From positions 4,685,887 through 4,749,886 of the forward strand of contig NW_023503307.1 of assembly GCF_014529535.1 (NCBI RefSeq): a DNA stretch of 64,000 nucleotides, in the 5' to 3' direction. The DNA comes from Bradysia coprophila (lineage: Eukaryota > Arthropoda > Insecta > Diptera > Sciaridae). Positions within the stretch are counted from its first letter, which is position 1; each line of letters opens with the position of its first letter. This document shows positions 1-13,073 of this stretch, piece after piece. The position numbers and the translations under genes are program-made. Below the pieces are notes generated by a model, which ran no database searches, had not been told where the DNA came from, and saw only the letters and a list, made by a program, of their open reading frames with translations.

Positions 1-1887
1 CATTTTTGTAACAAACTTCCTCCATTCCTACCTCAAAATAGTTTATTTGAACGATAGAGACACAAAAAAAAACTTTCTACATGTGTAATGGTAGATGGTG
101 TTGGTGGTACAGAACAGAACTGTCTAAAAATTCATTTATTACTCTTTATCTGCAATTAAAATTTTAAGAAAAACTGTTTGATCAGCATTTAATGCAATAT
201 CATAATTCAAATACGTGCACAAATACCGTGGCGTGGCGTACAGTGGTGTGAAAATCATTGTCTTTTTTTCTTCTCTTCATATTCATTGTTTAGAATTAGT
301 CGTACAACGAATTAGTGCTATTTTTCTCTTATAGAGTTGCACTATTACCACCACACACGGCATTATTACAATAATAATATTAAATGATCAAACATACATT
401 ACAATAATTGAATGATGACATTATCCCTACTACTTGAAAAGCGTCGTCGCTGCAGTTATACTATTAGTTTTTAATTATATTTCGAAAGAAAAAAAGAAAT
501 ACAATAAAGTTCACCACTATATTACCACTTGATTCCTTTCCGTATACGATGTGTATTAAGTCGAATCGGACGGTTTCTTGCTTCTCCTCAACAGTCAAAT
601 GTGTATTTGAATTATAACCGACTGAAAAAAACCCGTACAAAACTAACATACGAATACTAACATCTGAAAATAATTCAAATAAAAATTTAAAAACGAAAAA
701 AAAATACAAAAATTGTTATGTCAACAATACCGCTGCTCTAAACTCCCCGTTTGTCCGTATAAGTTAATGTGTTGGTAACATATATTCGAAAAATAATTTA
801 ATGTTGGAAGTAAGAAAAAAAAAATTGTGCTCGCTACACCACTATCAACTAACTTTTCATGCTTTAGTCGGTCTGAACACTTAAGCTTGGTCGGTTTTGT
901 TGAGCGGTCACATTAGCAGTAACAACTTATCATTTCCACCAAAATGTGCTCCTTTTTTTAAAACATTTAACATTATAAATGCACATTGTATAGAAGTTAT
1001 ACTTTCCGATATTTCTTTTTTTTATTGACTGTGACTTTCAGTGACTTATTTAAATTGCTTTTATTTTTGTAATATTCGGAATAAATTGTTTTTGGAACTA
1101 AGCTTAACTAAAGTAAAAATAAAATATGCTGTGTCTGAACCGAGAGTGGTAGCTGTAATAAATTAAAAAAAAAGAGTTAAAGATTGGCGACAGAGAAAAG
1201 GATTTGATTATCGTTTTCCGGGCGCAGGCGATAAAGCAACTTCAAGAATTTAGCACGTAAGTGGTGGTTGCATCAAAAACAATAATTTATTATTAGACCC
1301 CATCGGTTATGTTTTACTTCGCGCTAATTTTTATCTCTACGGAAATTAATTTCATAATATACATTATACCGTATATACGTGTGTACGTTTAGCGTTTGAG
1401 CGAAGAAAAATACGGCTAGTAATTAACTTTTATTTATCTAATAATCGATCAAAATTATCACGTTATGAATTTTGTATGTAAGTTATTTTTATCGTAAAGT
1501 CGCAAATTATTTTGCCAGTGTTGTTAACAATGCCCTCGATTTTTTTTGTTTTTGGTTTTTTTAATGTTAAATCGATAACAAATGAAGATGTTTATAATTA
1601 AACATTTTGTCATTTGGTCTTTTTTGTGGCAAAAATATTTAAAAGAGACATTCGTCTTACGGCTTCAACATTCTGCATGAATTATAAAATGTAAATTGCC
1701 ACAAAAAAAAAAATTTCAATTTTTTTTTTTAATTTGTTCAGTTGCTTGATGTACAAAATGATCGTAGCAGGATTAGAATTGTCAGGGGCTAAAAGATAGA
1801 ATAGTTATTTTGTCTAGTCAAAGACGAAAAATCAAACTTTTGTTGATTTGTTTCGGAAAACATCGTATGGAACTCAGTGATAATAGC
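1..1887. other. AT-rich non-coding stretch
   Basis: No convincing coding exon was seen on either strand. The open frames here are short, poly-K/N/F rich and lack splice or family support. Homopolymer A and T runs are frequent. Confidence 0.5.
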
Positions 1888-2062
1888 AATTTTCGCAATT
1901 CCGGTCCATAATCATCACCTTTCCATGCATTCACTGTATTACGAAGGCTAAATTTTTATAAATAAAAATCTTGCATTGACCAGAAATCGAACCCACGACA
2001 CCAAAAGGTTTTCGAACACAAAGCAGCGACTATAGCCATTCGGCTATAGAGTCACACAATTA
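1888..2062 (-). mobile_element. tRNA-derived SINE-like element
   Basis: On the minus strand, from about 2062 downwards, there is a tRNA-like head. An A-box-like TAGCCGAATGG lies near 2047-2037 and a B-box-like GGTTCGATTTC near 1993-1983. The spacing of about 45 bp and the extra arm resemble a Ser/Leu-type tRNA. An AT-rich tail then runs to about 1888. There is no intact acceptor stem, so this is not a functional tRNA gene. The tail end recurs in inverted orientation at 2333-2373, so the element forms one arm of a larger inverted structure. Confidence 0.55.
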
Positions 2063-2373
2063 TACCGAACGTATTGTTGAAGCGTACTACTCGATTTCAT
2101 TCAACGCGTCTCTTTACATCATACAATCGCTAAAACGAACTGGTGTGCATACGTTATTTTGCACCAGCTGGTCACATACAATTCCAAATGGGACCAGCTG
2201 GTGCAAAATAACGTATGCACACCAGTTTGATTTAGCGATTGTATTGCAATTTGTATTATAATGCAGCCTTCTTGATCGTTCAAATGAATTTCTGTATACA
2301 AAAGAATTTTGGAACAAAATGTAGGACATGTTTTGCATTGGAAAGGTGATTATGGCCCGAAATTGCGAAAAAC
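1890..2373. mobile_element. Foldback element with nested palindrome
   Basis: The ends at 1890-1927 and 2335-2373 are inverted copies of about 37 bp, with a few mismatches and one 3-bp indel. Inside is a second, almost perfect palindrome with 53-bp arms at 2121-2173 and 2192-2244 (about 51 of 53 matching) and an 18-bp loop. No target duplication was recognised. It carries no protein frame and looks like a non-autonomous foldback/MITE structure. Confidence 0.6.
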
Positions 2374-2376
2374 GTT

Positions 2377-2489
2377 GTATCTACCACGGTAGGTATGCCG
2401 GTATTTTTTCGCCCACGACGTCTTGTCGACCTCGGCTTCGCCTCGACATCTAGTGCGGAAAAATAGCTTCATACCTACCTTGGTAGATA
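2377..2489. repeat. Inverted repeat with CG-rich core
   Basis: The arms 2377-2411 and 2454-2489 are inverted copies: one carries ATCTACCACGGTAGGTATG and the other the complement of CATACCTACCTTGGTAGAT. The core between them is unusually CG-rich (CTCGGCTTCGCCTCGAC). This looks like a small MITE adjoining the element on its left. Confidence 0.5.
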
Positions 2490-4922
2490 AATAACTATTA
2501 TGCAACCGAGTGATTAATGTTTTTTTTTGACACTAGATGAGTAGATAGTCCTTCGAGGCAGTAGTTTTACTTTTCGTCACACAGTTGAGAATATAACTAT
2601 TTGTATTGTCACATTCGGCCTGTGGTCTCGAGTAACAATTTACTCATAGAGTGCATAAAAAAGCATACAACGTTTTTCTCAGTTTTACATTTTCTCATTG
2701 ACTTAAAAAACTCTTATTTTCTTATAATTTACCTCAGTTTAAAAAGTGGATTTCTTGTCTACATGATTAAGATTTGCAGTAGAAAATCGTTAAATTTCTC
2801 CGTTGGTCTTACCTTTTCTCTGTAAGAAGGAAAGGTTCTATTTTGAAATTTCTAGATAAAATACACACAAGCGGTATAGTACTGGAAAGTGTAACGGACG
2901 ATTATTTTTTTGTTGTTGTAAAGCATTGATTGATTTTTTTTTTTAGATTGAGATTGAATATTTTCTTATCAAAATGTGTTTTGTTAATGGAACCATTAAA
3001 GAAATTAAAAAAAGAAATTTCAAAACAATGTGGCTACAAGCGATTCGAAAAACATAAATAGAGGGGAAAAGGGACAGACCCTTTGTCGGAATCGACTTCA
3101 TCATTACGCTAACAATATATTCTTTGAGCGAAAATTATTGACGTCAAACGAGAGGTCACAAAAATTTTAAAGTAGTACTCCAACTTCTCGAGAACTGTTG
3201 AGCTGCAAACTTATAAATTGAGTCATAGCACTCTAGCTTCTTTCATACAGACTGGCGGCATGTTCTCTTTGTGTTTTAAAAACACACACCACATGTATTA
3301 GGTGTATGTATATTTAAAAAAACTCCAAATTTGGCAGCTCACATTTGAGTGTTCATGCTTGGAGCTGGGGGTGCAATGACGTCTCTATGGGTGCGTGTGG
3401 TGCATACGATGAAGTGCACCCAAACAATTAGTTCACCACTTTGTAACCTCTTCCATAATCTTTACTTCTACAACTTTCTATTTTCAATTTCATACAATTA
3501 TTCGAATCCATTCCAATTCAATTTACATATATGTCCATTCAATAAATGTTGTTTAATAAATCGGAAACATCGTCGGAAACATGGATCCAATTTATTCTAT
3601 TCTAATCATAACAACAAAATGATTGCTACGTGACTGGGTTTCATAAAAACAAAACAAAAAATTGAAAAGACACTTTATTGAAATTAAATTCAGAAAATTT
3701 CACTTCTACCAAGAGGTATATCGTTTAGTTTTGCATGCATTTTTTATTCTCTTTTTATGTTTTTTTTTACTAGAATATCTTTGAATTTCAATTAAAATAA
3801 CGCTCTGCAAGCCAACTCATTAACGGTGATTTAAATCGCGACAGAAACTCATTATACCGCTAAAAAGAATCGCTCAATTGTTAGCTGCTAAGATGTGTAT
3901 GTTAGTTTATTATGATCGTTCTTGATGTTATGGAATATTTTAACCGATTGTGAATTTCTGCACTTCTGCTAAAAGTTGATTGAGTAAATGTGTCTGATCG
4001 TTATGTCAAATGGCATACTGTCGTCGACTAGATATGTTGCAATTAGTTGCATTAAATTAATTAGCATTTAGACGAATGTCCGACTGTCATGTTTATAGTC
4101 TTAGTCAGTTTCATTGGTATCATATTCTTTCGATTTGATTATCTAAATGAAGAGAAAGAAAACGAAAAGCTCTTACAAATGTTAGTTAGAGAAATCGAAA
4201 TATCAATTCGGTGCTGTGACTACCTGATGAACGACCTGTTATTTAACTAATTTGTTAAAAGTTACAGCTGACAGTGTTTTGAGGAGCTTTTGAAGGTCGG
4301 TGAAATAAATTTCTTGGCAGACCCTATTTGATCGATAGAAATTAGTATTGGGTTGAAACTGAATGGGGATAAAGGCCTACATAGAGAATTTATACGAATC
4401 GGTAGCCGTCACAAAAATATGAAATTAAAAATATTGAAATTAGTTCAACAGTATGTCTCTCAGTATGTGGACGATCCCCCTGCAATTGGGACAGATGAAG
4501 CAGTCTGATGAATGTTTTCCGTCGAAAACTTTCCTGTAATAAAATCACTCAATGAATCTAGACAAAGTGAAACAAATTGTAAGTGACCATAACTTCACGA
4601 AGAAACTGTACCGAAATAACTCAAATTTTGTATTCGCGCGCATGGAAAATTTTACAATTTTAATGTAAGATCGTTTGAGTATTAGTTAAACGCCTTTAAA
4701 TGGTGACCCAGACTAAAATTCGTTCGTAACTTTATGTTCATTGTAATCACGAGTAGACAAAATAGATTTTAAGTTGAAAATCGTCTAAATAATGTTTGTA
4801 ATTTGAAATCGATTCGGGTCGTAATTTTACATTTAACCAACAATTTGTCTACATGTGCACCCACCAATTTTAGTACTTTCTCAACTGTTGAGCAAATCAG
4901 AGCAAATCAGAGTGGCTCAGGA
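2490..4922. other. Non-coding spacer upstream of the odorant receptor
   Basis: No exon was recognised. The open frames around 2601-2825 and 3349-3633 have no family resemblance and skewed low-complexity composition. The promoter of the odorant receptor should lie at the right end, but no specific element could be assigned. Confidence 0.4.
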
Positions 4923-6257
4923 ATGTATTCCATTCAAATTCATAAATTCTTCAGTAAAATAGTTTCCTTGCTTTATTGCATTGGAATTTGGCATCGGGGA
5001 AACGAGGCATCGGTTCGGGAACTGATGATTAAGTGGTTTTATTGCACTTACTTCTCGCTCTTTGTGGTTTCATTAGCAATTGGAGCAATTAGACGAGAAA
5101 ATGGGGATGAGGGGATATTCTTAATGGAAATAGCACTCGTCGTCGCTGTACTGACATTAAAACTTTGTATTTTGATCTGGAAACAGAGGCAAATTCTCGT
5201 ATTGCTTGATCGGATTGGCATCTTTTTCATAAAATACGATGAGGATTCCACCATTTTTAGTGACAAAGTCGAAAATTTCATGAAATTTGTTAAAATATTT
5301 TTGGTTGCTTTCGGTGTCGCTCTTTTTTTCGAGGTCGCAGTGGCACCATTTCTGAACAGTGAGAATACTTTATTTTTCGAAATTGCATTCCCATTGGACT
5401 GGAAACACAATGGTTTAGCATTCTGGATGGCAAACATTTTCCTTTTCACTGAAATCGGACTTTGTCTGGCACCACTTCTATTTGCGATAACCGTGTGGTA
5501 TCTAATGCTAATTTGCTCCTTACGCTACAAAATTTTGGGAAGTGAGTTGAAAAAAACGGGCCGAATGAATGAAGAGAATGTGGTTGATGCGTCGAAAGGA
5601 GCACGGCAGAAGGTATTTTGTCAGGATCTAAAATCATCAATAGATCGTTACGTTGGCTTGAGAGGGTATGCTTAATATAAATATACCAGACGTCTTAAAT
5701 TAAACATTTATTTTTCATCAGATTGATAAATGAAGTGGGGGCGTTTTGCTCCTCTTTATTTTTCATTCAATTCGGCACTAGTGGCCTTTGCATTTGCGGA
5801 TCAGTTTATTCTCTGGCATTTGTAAATTAAGATATAACAATGGAAATTTCGTTGATCCTAATTCGTTCATCATCCATAGAATATAAGCGACAATTTAGTG
5901 GAACGCATCGTTCACGCTTATATCTTACTGTACAACATCTCCGAAATATTTATGATCACTCACTTCGGCAATGAAATTATGTTATCGAGTGATCGACTCG
6001 CTTACAGTTTATTCGAGTCGGATTGGATTAATCAGCCGCAATCAACCCAAAAAATTATGGTAATCTTTAGCGAACATTTGAAGAGATCACATCAGCTACT
6101 GGTTGCCAAACTGTATCCGTTAACTTTGGCAACATTTACTGGGGTTCATATGATCAGAATTGAATGGGTTTGTGTAAGCATTTCTCACGAAAATTTGTTA
6201 CAGATTGTCAGGTCTGCATATTCCATGTTCAACATATTGAAGAAGTTGAAACATTGA
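4923..6257 (+). CDS. Insect odorant receptor (7tm_6 family), complete
   Basis: An odorant-binding subunit that, in this family, forms a ligand-gated cation channel with the co-receptor Orco in the dendritic membrane of olfactory neurons. Exons read from the sequence are 4923-5665, 5722-5821, 5880-6143 and 6204-6257, with phases consistent throughout, giving about 386 aa, typical for the family. The start is the first ATG of the frame, at 4923. Several hydrophobic segments are visible in exon 1. The C-terminal part shows the family signature: FGNE, then SDRLAYSLFESDW, then KLYPLTLATFTG, and a last exon reading IVRSAYSMFNILKKLK. Intron 3 starts with a weak donor (GTTCAT) and is 60 bp, stop-free and a multiple of three; if retained it would insert 20 residues just before the last exon. 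The gene stands alone, with no tandem paralogue in the window. Family assignment is firm; subfamily and ligand cannot be told. Confidence 0.88.
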
Positions 6258-8053
6258 AATGAAACGACAACTCGCATCCAATTAGGCCAAATCAGAAAAC
6301 ATTTGCTTATAACAAAAATATCGATCACTCCATGGGCTGTCCGCATTACTTAGATGGATATTAATGTTATAGCATTCGTGTACGAAGTGAATACTTTCGG
6401 TCTAGTGATCAAAAAACATCAGATTTTATCACCGATTTCAGAGATTGACTGACTTTGGCCTTTTTGCTAATTACCTCTACGAATCATCACGTCGTGGAGC
6501 TGAAAACATCTTTAATTTTAACATTAGGATTAAACTATAATTTTCACTTGAGGTGAGGTCAAAGTTTGCGTGTCCAGGATAAGACTTGAAGCTCCGCAGC
6601 TCATTATACGGGGAAGCTTTACCAACTCGGAAGAACTAATTGACTGAATGTATAAGAATCAACTAACTATCAGAAAATAAATGGAAATTTTATCGCCTAA
6701 ATATGATGATTTTAACTGATGGAAGTCAATATGTAGGGCATAAAAACGATAGATGTTAGTAGCAGAAAGGAAATTAGAATACTTCTTGATTCATTTACAC
6801 TACTGCTGGTATTAACATTTCGACATATACTTACTCTCAGGTGGCATGTTCATTAGGAGTATATTGATCAGACCTTCGAAAGCTGCTTGTATTTTCTTTA
6901 CAAGCCTTGTAACGACGGTATATTATAACAAACGGAAAATGTTTATTCACAAAAACGTATTCTATACAATAATTTGTAATCCCTGGTAGTTGGCAAGAGA
7001 ACAATTGCGCTCTAATTTCACTTCTTTTATGAATTTATATGAATTTTAAATTTCATTTTTTTTTGTATCAACAAACAATCGGTCTTTCTAATATATTACA
7101 TTCATCAATATTTTTTATGGCAAGAGTCAGTTGTGTCAACAATGATATTATTTTTAGACGTTATATAGATACCTGTACAGTTGCGTATATAAATAATATT
7201 CGTAATATTACGATGGATCTAGTCAAGCTGAAAGTGCATCTATGTGTTAATTATACTCGTTACTCGTGTTTGACGGGCCATCCATAGAATGGATGACACG
7301 TACGGGAGGTGTGTTGTATAAACATCGAATAGCCTTTACAAGTACCGTCGATGATGGGTGTAAATGAAAACTATTTATTTTTCGAAATTTTGTCACATTG
7401 TTCCAATGGTATCGGTTAATTTTGTTAATTTATCGTGACTGCTCACGTCCCAACACAATTTTACTATATTATTCCAACCGATTAATTTAAGACGATTACG
7501 AATGGTGACTGGTTCGCGTATCGTTTCTTGTTGTTGTTGTTGTTTTATTAAGACAACTCTGTGTTTGTTAAATGTTCTATGTACAATATTGCATTCCTAA
7601 CTTCACCCATTGTATCCATTTTTAACACCATTTACTCGTTTCATTCGATAAAAGTATTTCTTTAAAAATTTAAATGCGCGTCGAGCTCTATAACACATTT
7701 TCCACATAAGGTCATTTCAAATTTAACATAAAGGTGTTAGAACAATAATTCTTTTTCTTTCGGATGACCCACACAAAATGTATATCAGTCGGTTTCATAA
7801 ATTTGGCTTGCTATTTGTTCGGTCAACCCTATTTGGAACTGTTGCAGATGACGTATCTGCAAACAAACTTAATTTTTATACAGATTATCTTTGATTCATA
7901 ATTCAAGTGTGTAATTGAGCTCAACGAACGGGGCTTACTCCCGATAATTTAATATAATTCTACTTCCGACACCGATCGATCAAATAATCGAAGTGACAGT
8001 TTCGATGATTTTCACTCCCAGAATTCGATTCATGGAAAATATGATTTATTTCA
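6258..8053. other. Non-coding spacer
   Basis: No exon with splice or family support was seen. The open frame at 7039-7287 is low-complexity and lacks resemblance to a known family. Confidence 0.4.
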
Positions 8054-8177
8054 ATGCACTTCAAACATGAGTGGTACTCTAAATAAGGTACTGAAACTTG
8101 ACACTGTAAAAATATTTTCATGTAAAATAGAGAACATTCTGCAGCTGACCACTATGATCACATTTGCATTTTTATTT
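8054..8177 (+). mobile_element. Decayed copy of the CACTTCAAGCA MITE
   Basis: This shares GCACTTCAAACATGAGTGG, then GGTACTGAAACTTG, CACTGTAAAAA and CACTATGATCAC in the same order as the three copies near 29.6-31.1 kb. The right inverted terminus is eroded, so it is an older member of the family. Confidence 0.5.
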
Positions 8178-8973
8178 ACATATGTGGATATGGTCTCTCT
8201 GACTATAAGTTTTCTTCATAGAGCTACTTAGCTGAATCTATTTTCTTGTACAAAAATGACTACAAACACTTGGTTCCTTCTTATAAGTATAATTGTTGAA
8301 TTTTTCCTTGTACAGTTGGCTGAAACTTTTTTATCTTCAAAAAATGAAAAGGTTAGAAATGCTCAGTTGTTCAGTTGCCAATAAAATCAAACCCGGGTAT
8401 CAATATACTGTGACTACCTAAAACGTGAATACGCATTTTTGAGAATGGTAATAATATAGGTCTTGGCTACAGTCAATTGAGGTCAAAGATCGGCTTTTAC
8501 TCCTACTTCAATGAACATAAAAATAAACGTTTGTCTTTTATCTTTTATCATAAAAGAAATATGCAAAATAAACATAACATTTGAAAGGAATGGCATGTTA
8601 AAGTTAAAGGTATTTACGCATTTGGTTTTAATAAGCTTCGTAAGACTATTAGTAAATCGTAGGTGCATTGGTGCATTGAATTACTTGAAAATCTAGCAAA
8701 AACGACAAAGAAGCTCCTTTTAAAATAATAACTTTCGCAACGAAATTTACAGGCCTCGAAAAGAAAATGAATGAAGAGCTAGAATATTCCATCAAAATAA
8801 GATCTGAACTTATCATCATTTTTCGGATTCGTTCAAATATACAAAAATCGTAATTGAAGGTGTGTGTAGCTCATTCTTTTTTATCAAAATTTCTTCATTT
8901 AATGCAACAAACTTCAAGCTTTTATCTGATTTTTTTTATTTCGATAACATCCGTTCCGATGTTATCCGGCGTG

Positions 8974-9185
8974 GGGTAATTTGGCACACGGTGCTAAAAC
9001 AACGCTTTTTCAACTACGTAAAAGGGGAAGTCGCACACAATTTTTCGATACCAAAATGTTGTAAAAGGAGTCATTAAGTCGATGACATGGCTAAAAAGCA
9101 TTTGCAGCAATAAACTTGCGTGTGCAAGTTCACCTTTTACGTAGTTTAAAAGTGCGTTCTTTTGGCATCGTGTGTCAGATTACCC
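8974..9185. mobile_element. Small MITE with about 60-bp inverted termini
   Basis: The left end begins GGGTAATTTGGCACACGGTG and the right end is the complement of GGGTAATCTGACACACGATG. Similarity continues inward through ACTACGTAAAAGG. The 212-bp unit has no coding frame. No clear target duplication flanks it. Confidence 0.6.
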
Positions 9186-10298
9186 GATACCAATTATCCA
9201 TTAGATTGATCATTTGGAAATGTTTCAAAATGTTTGATATTTGAGAGCACTGAGGGGCATTCACATAGTGTGCACTCTATTGAGGGGTTCGACAAAAGTT
9301 TTGTGCCATTTCTATTTTAAAAGTTCGACGATGATCGAACTATTTACCGCAATTCATATAATCGCATAAGCTTTCGATGTATCTTCAATGCGTAATTTTT
9401 AGCGTATTGCAAACATATCATTTTCTATTTAAATTGAACGTGAGAAATAAAATCGTTCAACCATTTCGTAATGGTGACGGTGTAACACAATTTTTTGTCC
9501 ATATTATGGCAAAAAAAATTAATCTCAAACATAAAACTATATAATTTCTGAAATGCATTTTTCCTAAAACGAATTGCATTTTATTATTGCGACAAATCGG
9601 AAACCGAATGATCGTCTCCCTAAAGAGGTCACCGCAAAATAATAATAAAATCGTAATCGTAATCACCGTAACCGATTATTTTTTTATAATTATAGCCTGT
9701 GTATACTAAAACCTAACAACATAAACGATCAATCTTACAAAACATGCATACAGCATTGGAATTAGCCATATATGCACATGTGTACCCAATACCCATAGGT
9801 ATATACGTACACACAACATTTTTTTTCTTTTCATTTTTTGATACTAAGTGACTTTTTTACAATGCCATTTTAATAATAATCAAATAATATAATAACAAAA
9901 TTAATATTATTATAGCTTGAAACCAACAAATAATAAAAAAAAAAAAATTTGCTCGTTCCAACATTATGCTCGCGTACATTACTGTAACGTATTGAAAACA
10001 ATAAAGTTTAGATTTAAAAACGAATGCATTCAAAATATTTTTATTTTTTTCGTACATTCGTTACAATTTTTTTTTATTATTATTTATTTTCAATTTTTAT
10101 TATCATAAAGTGCGTTTTGTTCGGCACTGATGGTAATATTTATATGTTGGAAAAAAATAAAATGTTCTCGTTACTTTTCAAATTGTTATTGACTGCACAA
10201 TGATATTTTTTGTGTGACCACAACTGTACAAGTTGCAAGAGTTATGTTATGTGCACTGAGTTTTCAAAATGATGAACAATAGTACATTACTATGCAAG

Positions 10299-10400
10299 GG
10301 AAGTAAAGTGATATCTCGTATCCAGATGAGAAAAAGTATCCGAGGGCGGCAGCCCGAGGTACTTTTACTCATCGTGATACGAGATATCACTTTATTTTCC
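10299..10400. repeat. 102-bp near-perfect palindrome with GC-rich centre
   Basis: The left arm starts GGAAGTAAAGTGATATCTCG and the right arm is its inverted copy ending TATCACTTTATTTTCC. The arms meet at a GC-rich centre (GAGGGCGGCAGCCCGAG). Frames reading through it are by-products of the symmetry. Confidence 0.65.
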
Positions 10401-10416
10401 GTGTGTAGTACGACGT

Positions 10417-10490
10417 TTTACTATGCGAGTGATGTAAAGGTTATTGCCTATACATGTAATAGCCTTGTTACATGCACCAGCATAGTAAAA
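10417..10490. repeat. Second adjacent palindrome of about 74 bp
   Basis: TTTTACTATGCGAGTGATGT at the left is mirrored by the complement of ACATGCACCAGCATAGTAAAA at the right, with a short central loop. The palindrome lies 16 bp from the 102-bp palindrome. The sequence TACTATGCAAG just left of that first palindrome resembles its arm, so the two may be parts of one element. Confidence 0.55.
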
Positions 10491-13073
10491 AACATTCTTT
10501 TACGAGGTAACTAATCGCTTTCATGGGCGGGAAGGTGGTAATACATGAATTGTCATGTTCATCGTACATTACGTCCTTTGGGACTTTTTATTTTTCCAAG
10601 TGTGGTGTTTGCAGTTCGAGTCGTAAGCGAGTGAGTAAAATCATTTTCAATAGTTCCACTAAAAATCACTGGTCCCAAATAAGGGTATGAGCGAGTGGAA
10701 AATAAGTTTTTCAAAATGATTTTCACTTACATGTGTATGTGTTGCCTAGCCTTCGGCTTAAAAAATACTTACAAACTTAAGTAAAAATAATTCTCTCCAG
10801 ATACGAATTCCAACGAATGTTGTGTTCTCTTCGTGTGATGTAATATATATTACACACTTGTCACGAAGAAGTCGAGGCTTGCCGAGACTGATAGAGACAA
10901 GTGTGTACTCTATTTTATCAAATAAGCGAAAACAACAAAGAACTGAAGTGTAATTTTTGAATTATTCTTCTAGTTGAGTAATTTAGACATCCGAACATCG
11001 CGCGTATGTGATAAATATCTATTACTTATCGCTCGCTTAAATTACAGAGAATTGCCGAAAGATTAACGGAATTTCAATATCGGCAATAATGGGGCTTGAC
11101 TTACTATATGTACTAGGAATAGACAATTTTAATCGAAATGTATGGCTTCCAAATATAATTTCGCAGTAATATTTGAACGAGTTTGGGAAGTCGCCAGTCG
11201 GCGTGATACTTATCGCGAAATGTTTTTCAGTGAGAAGAAAATTTAATGAAATGCGGCAATTTTAGCTCTTATCTTTGTTTGCAGACAATTTCGACTGACA
11301 GCGCAGATAGACATCCAAAATATTATCAATTTTTATTTTTTCGTTACACATAGATTTAATGTATTTTGTCAAAACTACGCGCTTCATGTAATTTTTGTGG
11401 ATAATGCGAACTGCGAACTCTTTTTTTCGATCATTACATACGAAATAATGAATTTACGACTCGAATGACTCGAGCCACAAACAAAGTGTAATTCTTTTTT
11501 CCTCTATGCAAAACTGACTATTTTAGTATTTTTTGTGACGAGTGATGAAAAGTTGATTAGTAACAAGGCTTAGTCGAGTAGGACAAGTTTATGACGTGTA
11601 GGGCCACATTAACAATGCACGGATTTCTTTTTGAAGTTGTTAATTCTTCAGAACTATTTTACAAGACAGCTGAGCATTACTTTCGGCATTTACGTTACAT
11701 ACGTACTTTTAACTTGCAGCTGAGGTGTACTGAAGGTTGATGCTATCCCGAATTTGTACAGTAGAACAGCACATGACTCGTGGCCTGTTGAGTTATACTA
11801 TAGAGCTGTATAAGTTCAATATTGAAGTGAATGATCTCTTGCTCAGCTAAACATTAATACACTTTAGTTGTAAGCATATACTGGTATGTTGCGCATTTGG
11901 TGCTACCCCGTGACAAAGAAATCTGCAGATTGGCTGAACATATTTTTTTGGCTGTGGGCAGTCTCCCACAAAGAATAATTGTTTAATGATATTTTACGGC
12001 CATGTTTCACAATTTTTTCAGCGCCACATATTCTCCCATCCTCATACCTGATTGACAACTAAAAATTGACATTTTACAGCGAATATCTAGCTCAATATAG
12101 CTGTCTGTATATCATATATCATAACTGTCTATAGGTGTCTTGAAACATAACCGATAACATCCCCTTGATAACAAACTCAATATGTCCGCTTACTGAGAAG
12201 AAGTACAAACGTGGTAGTTAATGTATGACCCCAGTACTTGGTACGGGTCTGAAAATTAGGCAAAGTTATTTTTTTCATTTTTTTTTATATAACATAAAAG
12301 TAGCTCGTAGCACAGCAGCTCCAGTGTCCGCTTGCAAATTATGTGATGTTAGAAGTGTATAAACATAGTGTAATGAGATTTGCGAGCCATCACTGTCCGA
12401 TTTTAGGACTCCTAATTTCGTAAACAATGTAGGTGCGGTTTTTAGAGAACTGCATTGCTCGTAGTGTTCAAACTGGCCGCATCGTTTATGTCAAACTGGA
12501 TGAAAATCATTAAATGGTATCGTTGTTATGGTCTGCAAAAAATAGTTTTAGTGGGTTAATCCAAAAAAAAAACTTTTTTAACAGTTTGAACCCGATGCTC
12601 GAATAACTTTTGCGTGTACTGTATTTTCCATTTCGCGATGAAAAAGCCCAATGAACATTTTTCAATCGAGATTAAGGTATACGTTGTTGCATACACACAC
12701 ATACCGCGACTTCGATATTGCGAATACTACGAAATTTATTTTGCAATAAAAAAATATTGTCGATTAGAGGTATTACACCGCAGTTAAATTAAATACAAAA
12801 GAAAAATATTATCGAAACGATGTCACAGTTTTCAGTTTGCGTCGAAGGTTTAAGCGGTGAATAGTTGTTTAGATTTACAACAAAGATTTCTGAGTATAAG
12901 GTACACGCACAAAGAATGTGGGATTACCATAAAGTTACCATGACTAGTCAAGGAAACATTTATGCTTCTTCATGACGTCGTTGTATTCTTATTTATAATT
13001 TAGAAAAAAATAATTTTTTTTAAAGTGAATTACAATTCTATTGCTGATGGTTGGTTTTTTTTTAATTTTACAG

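Larger units (their letters stand above)
9186..13073. other. Non-coding region upstream of the golgin exon
   Basis: No exon was identified. The missing first exon(s) of the golgin gene to the right could be hidden here or further left, because family N-terminal exons are short. Besides the palindromes at 10299-10490, shorter CG-rich inverted segments occur around 10.8-10.9 kb. Confidence 0.4.

Noticed and set aside
1975..2062. A functional tRNA gene
   Set aside because: A- and B-box-like sequences are present, but no matching acceptor stem or regular cloverleaf can be drawn; a SINE head explains it better.
5048..5640. Antisense frames within the odorant receptor
   Set aside because: Shadows of exon 1; the sense frame has the complete family signature.
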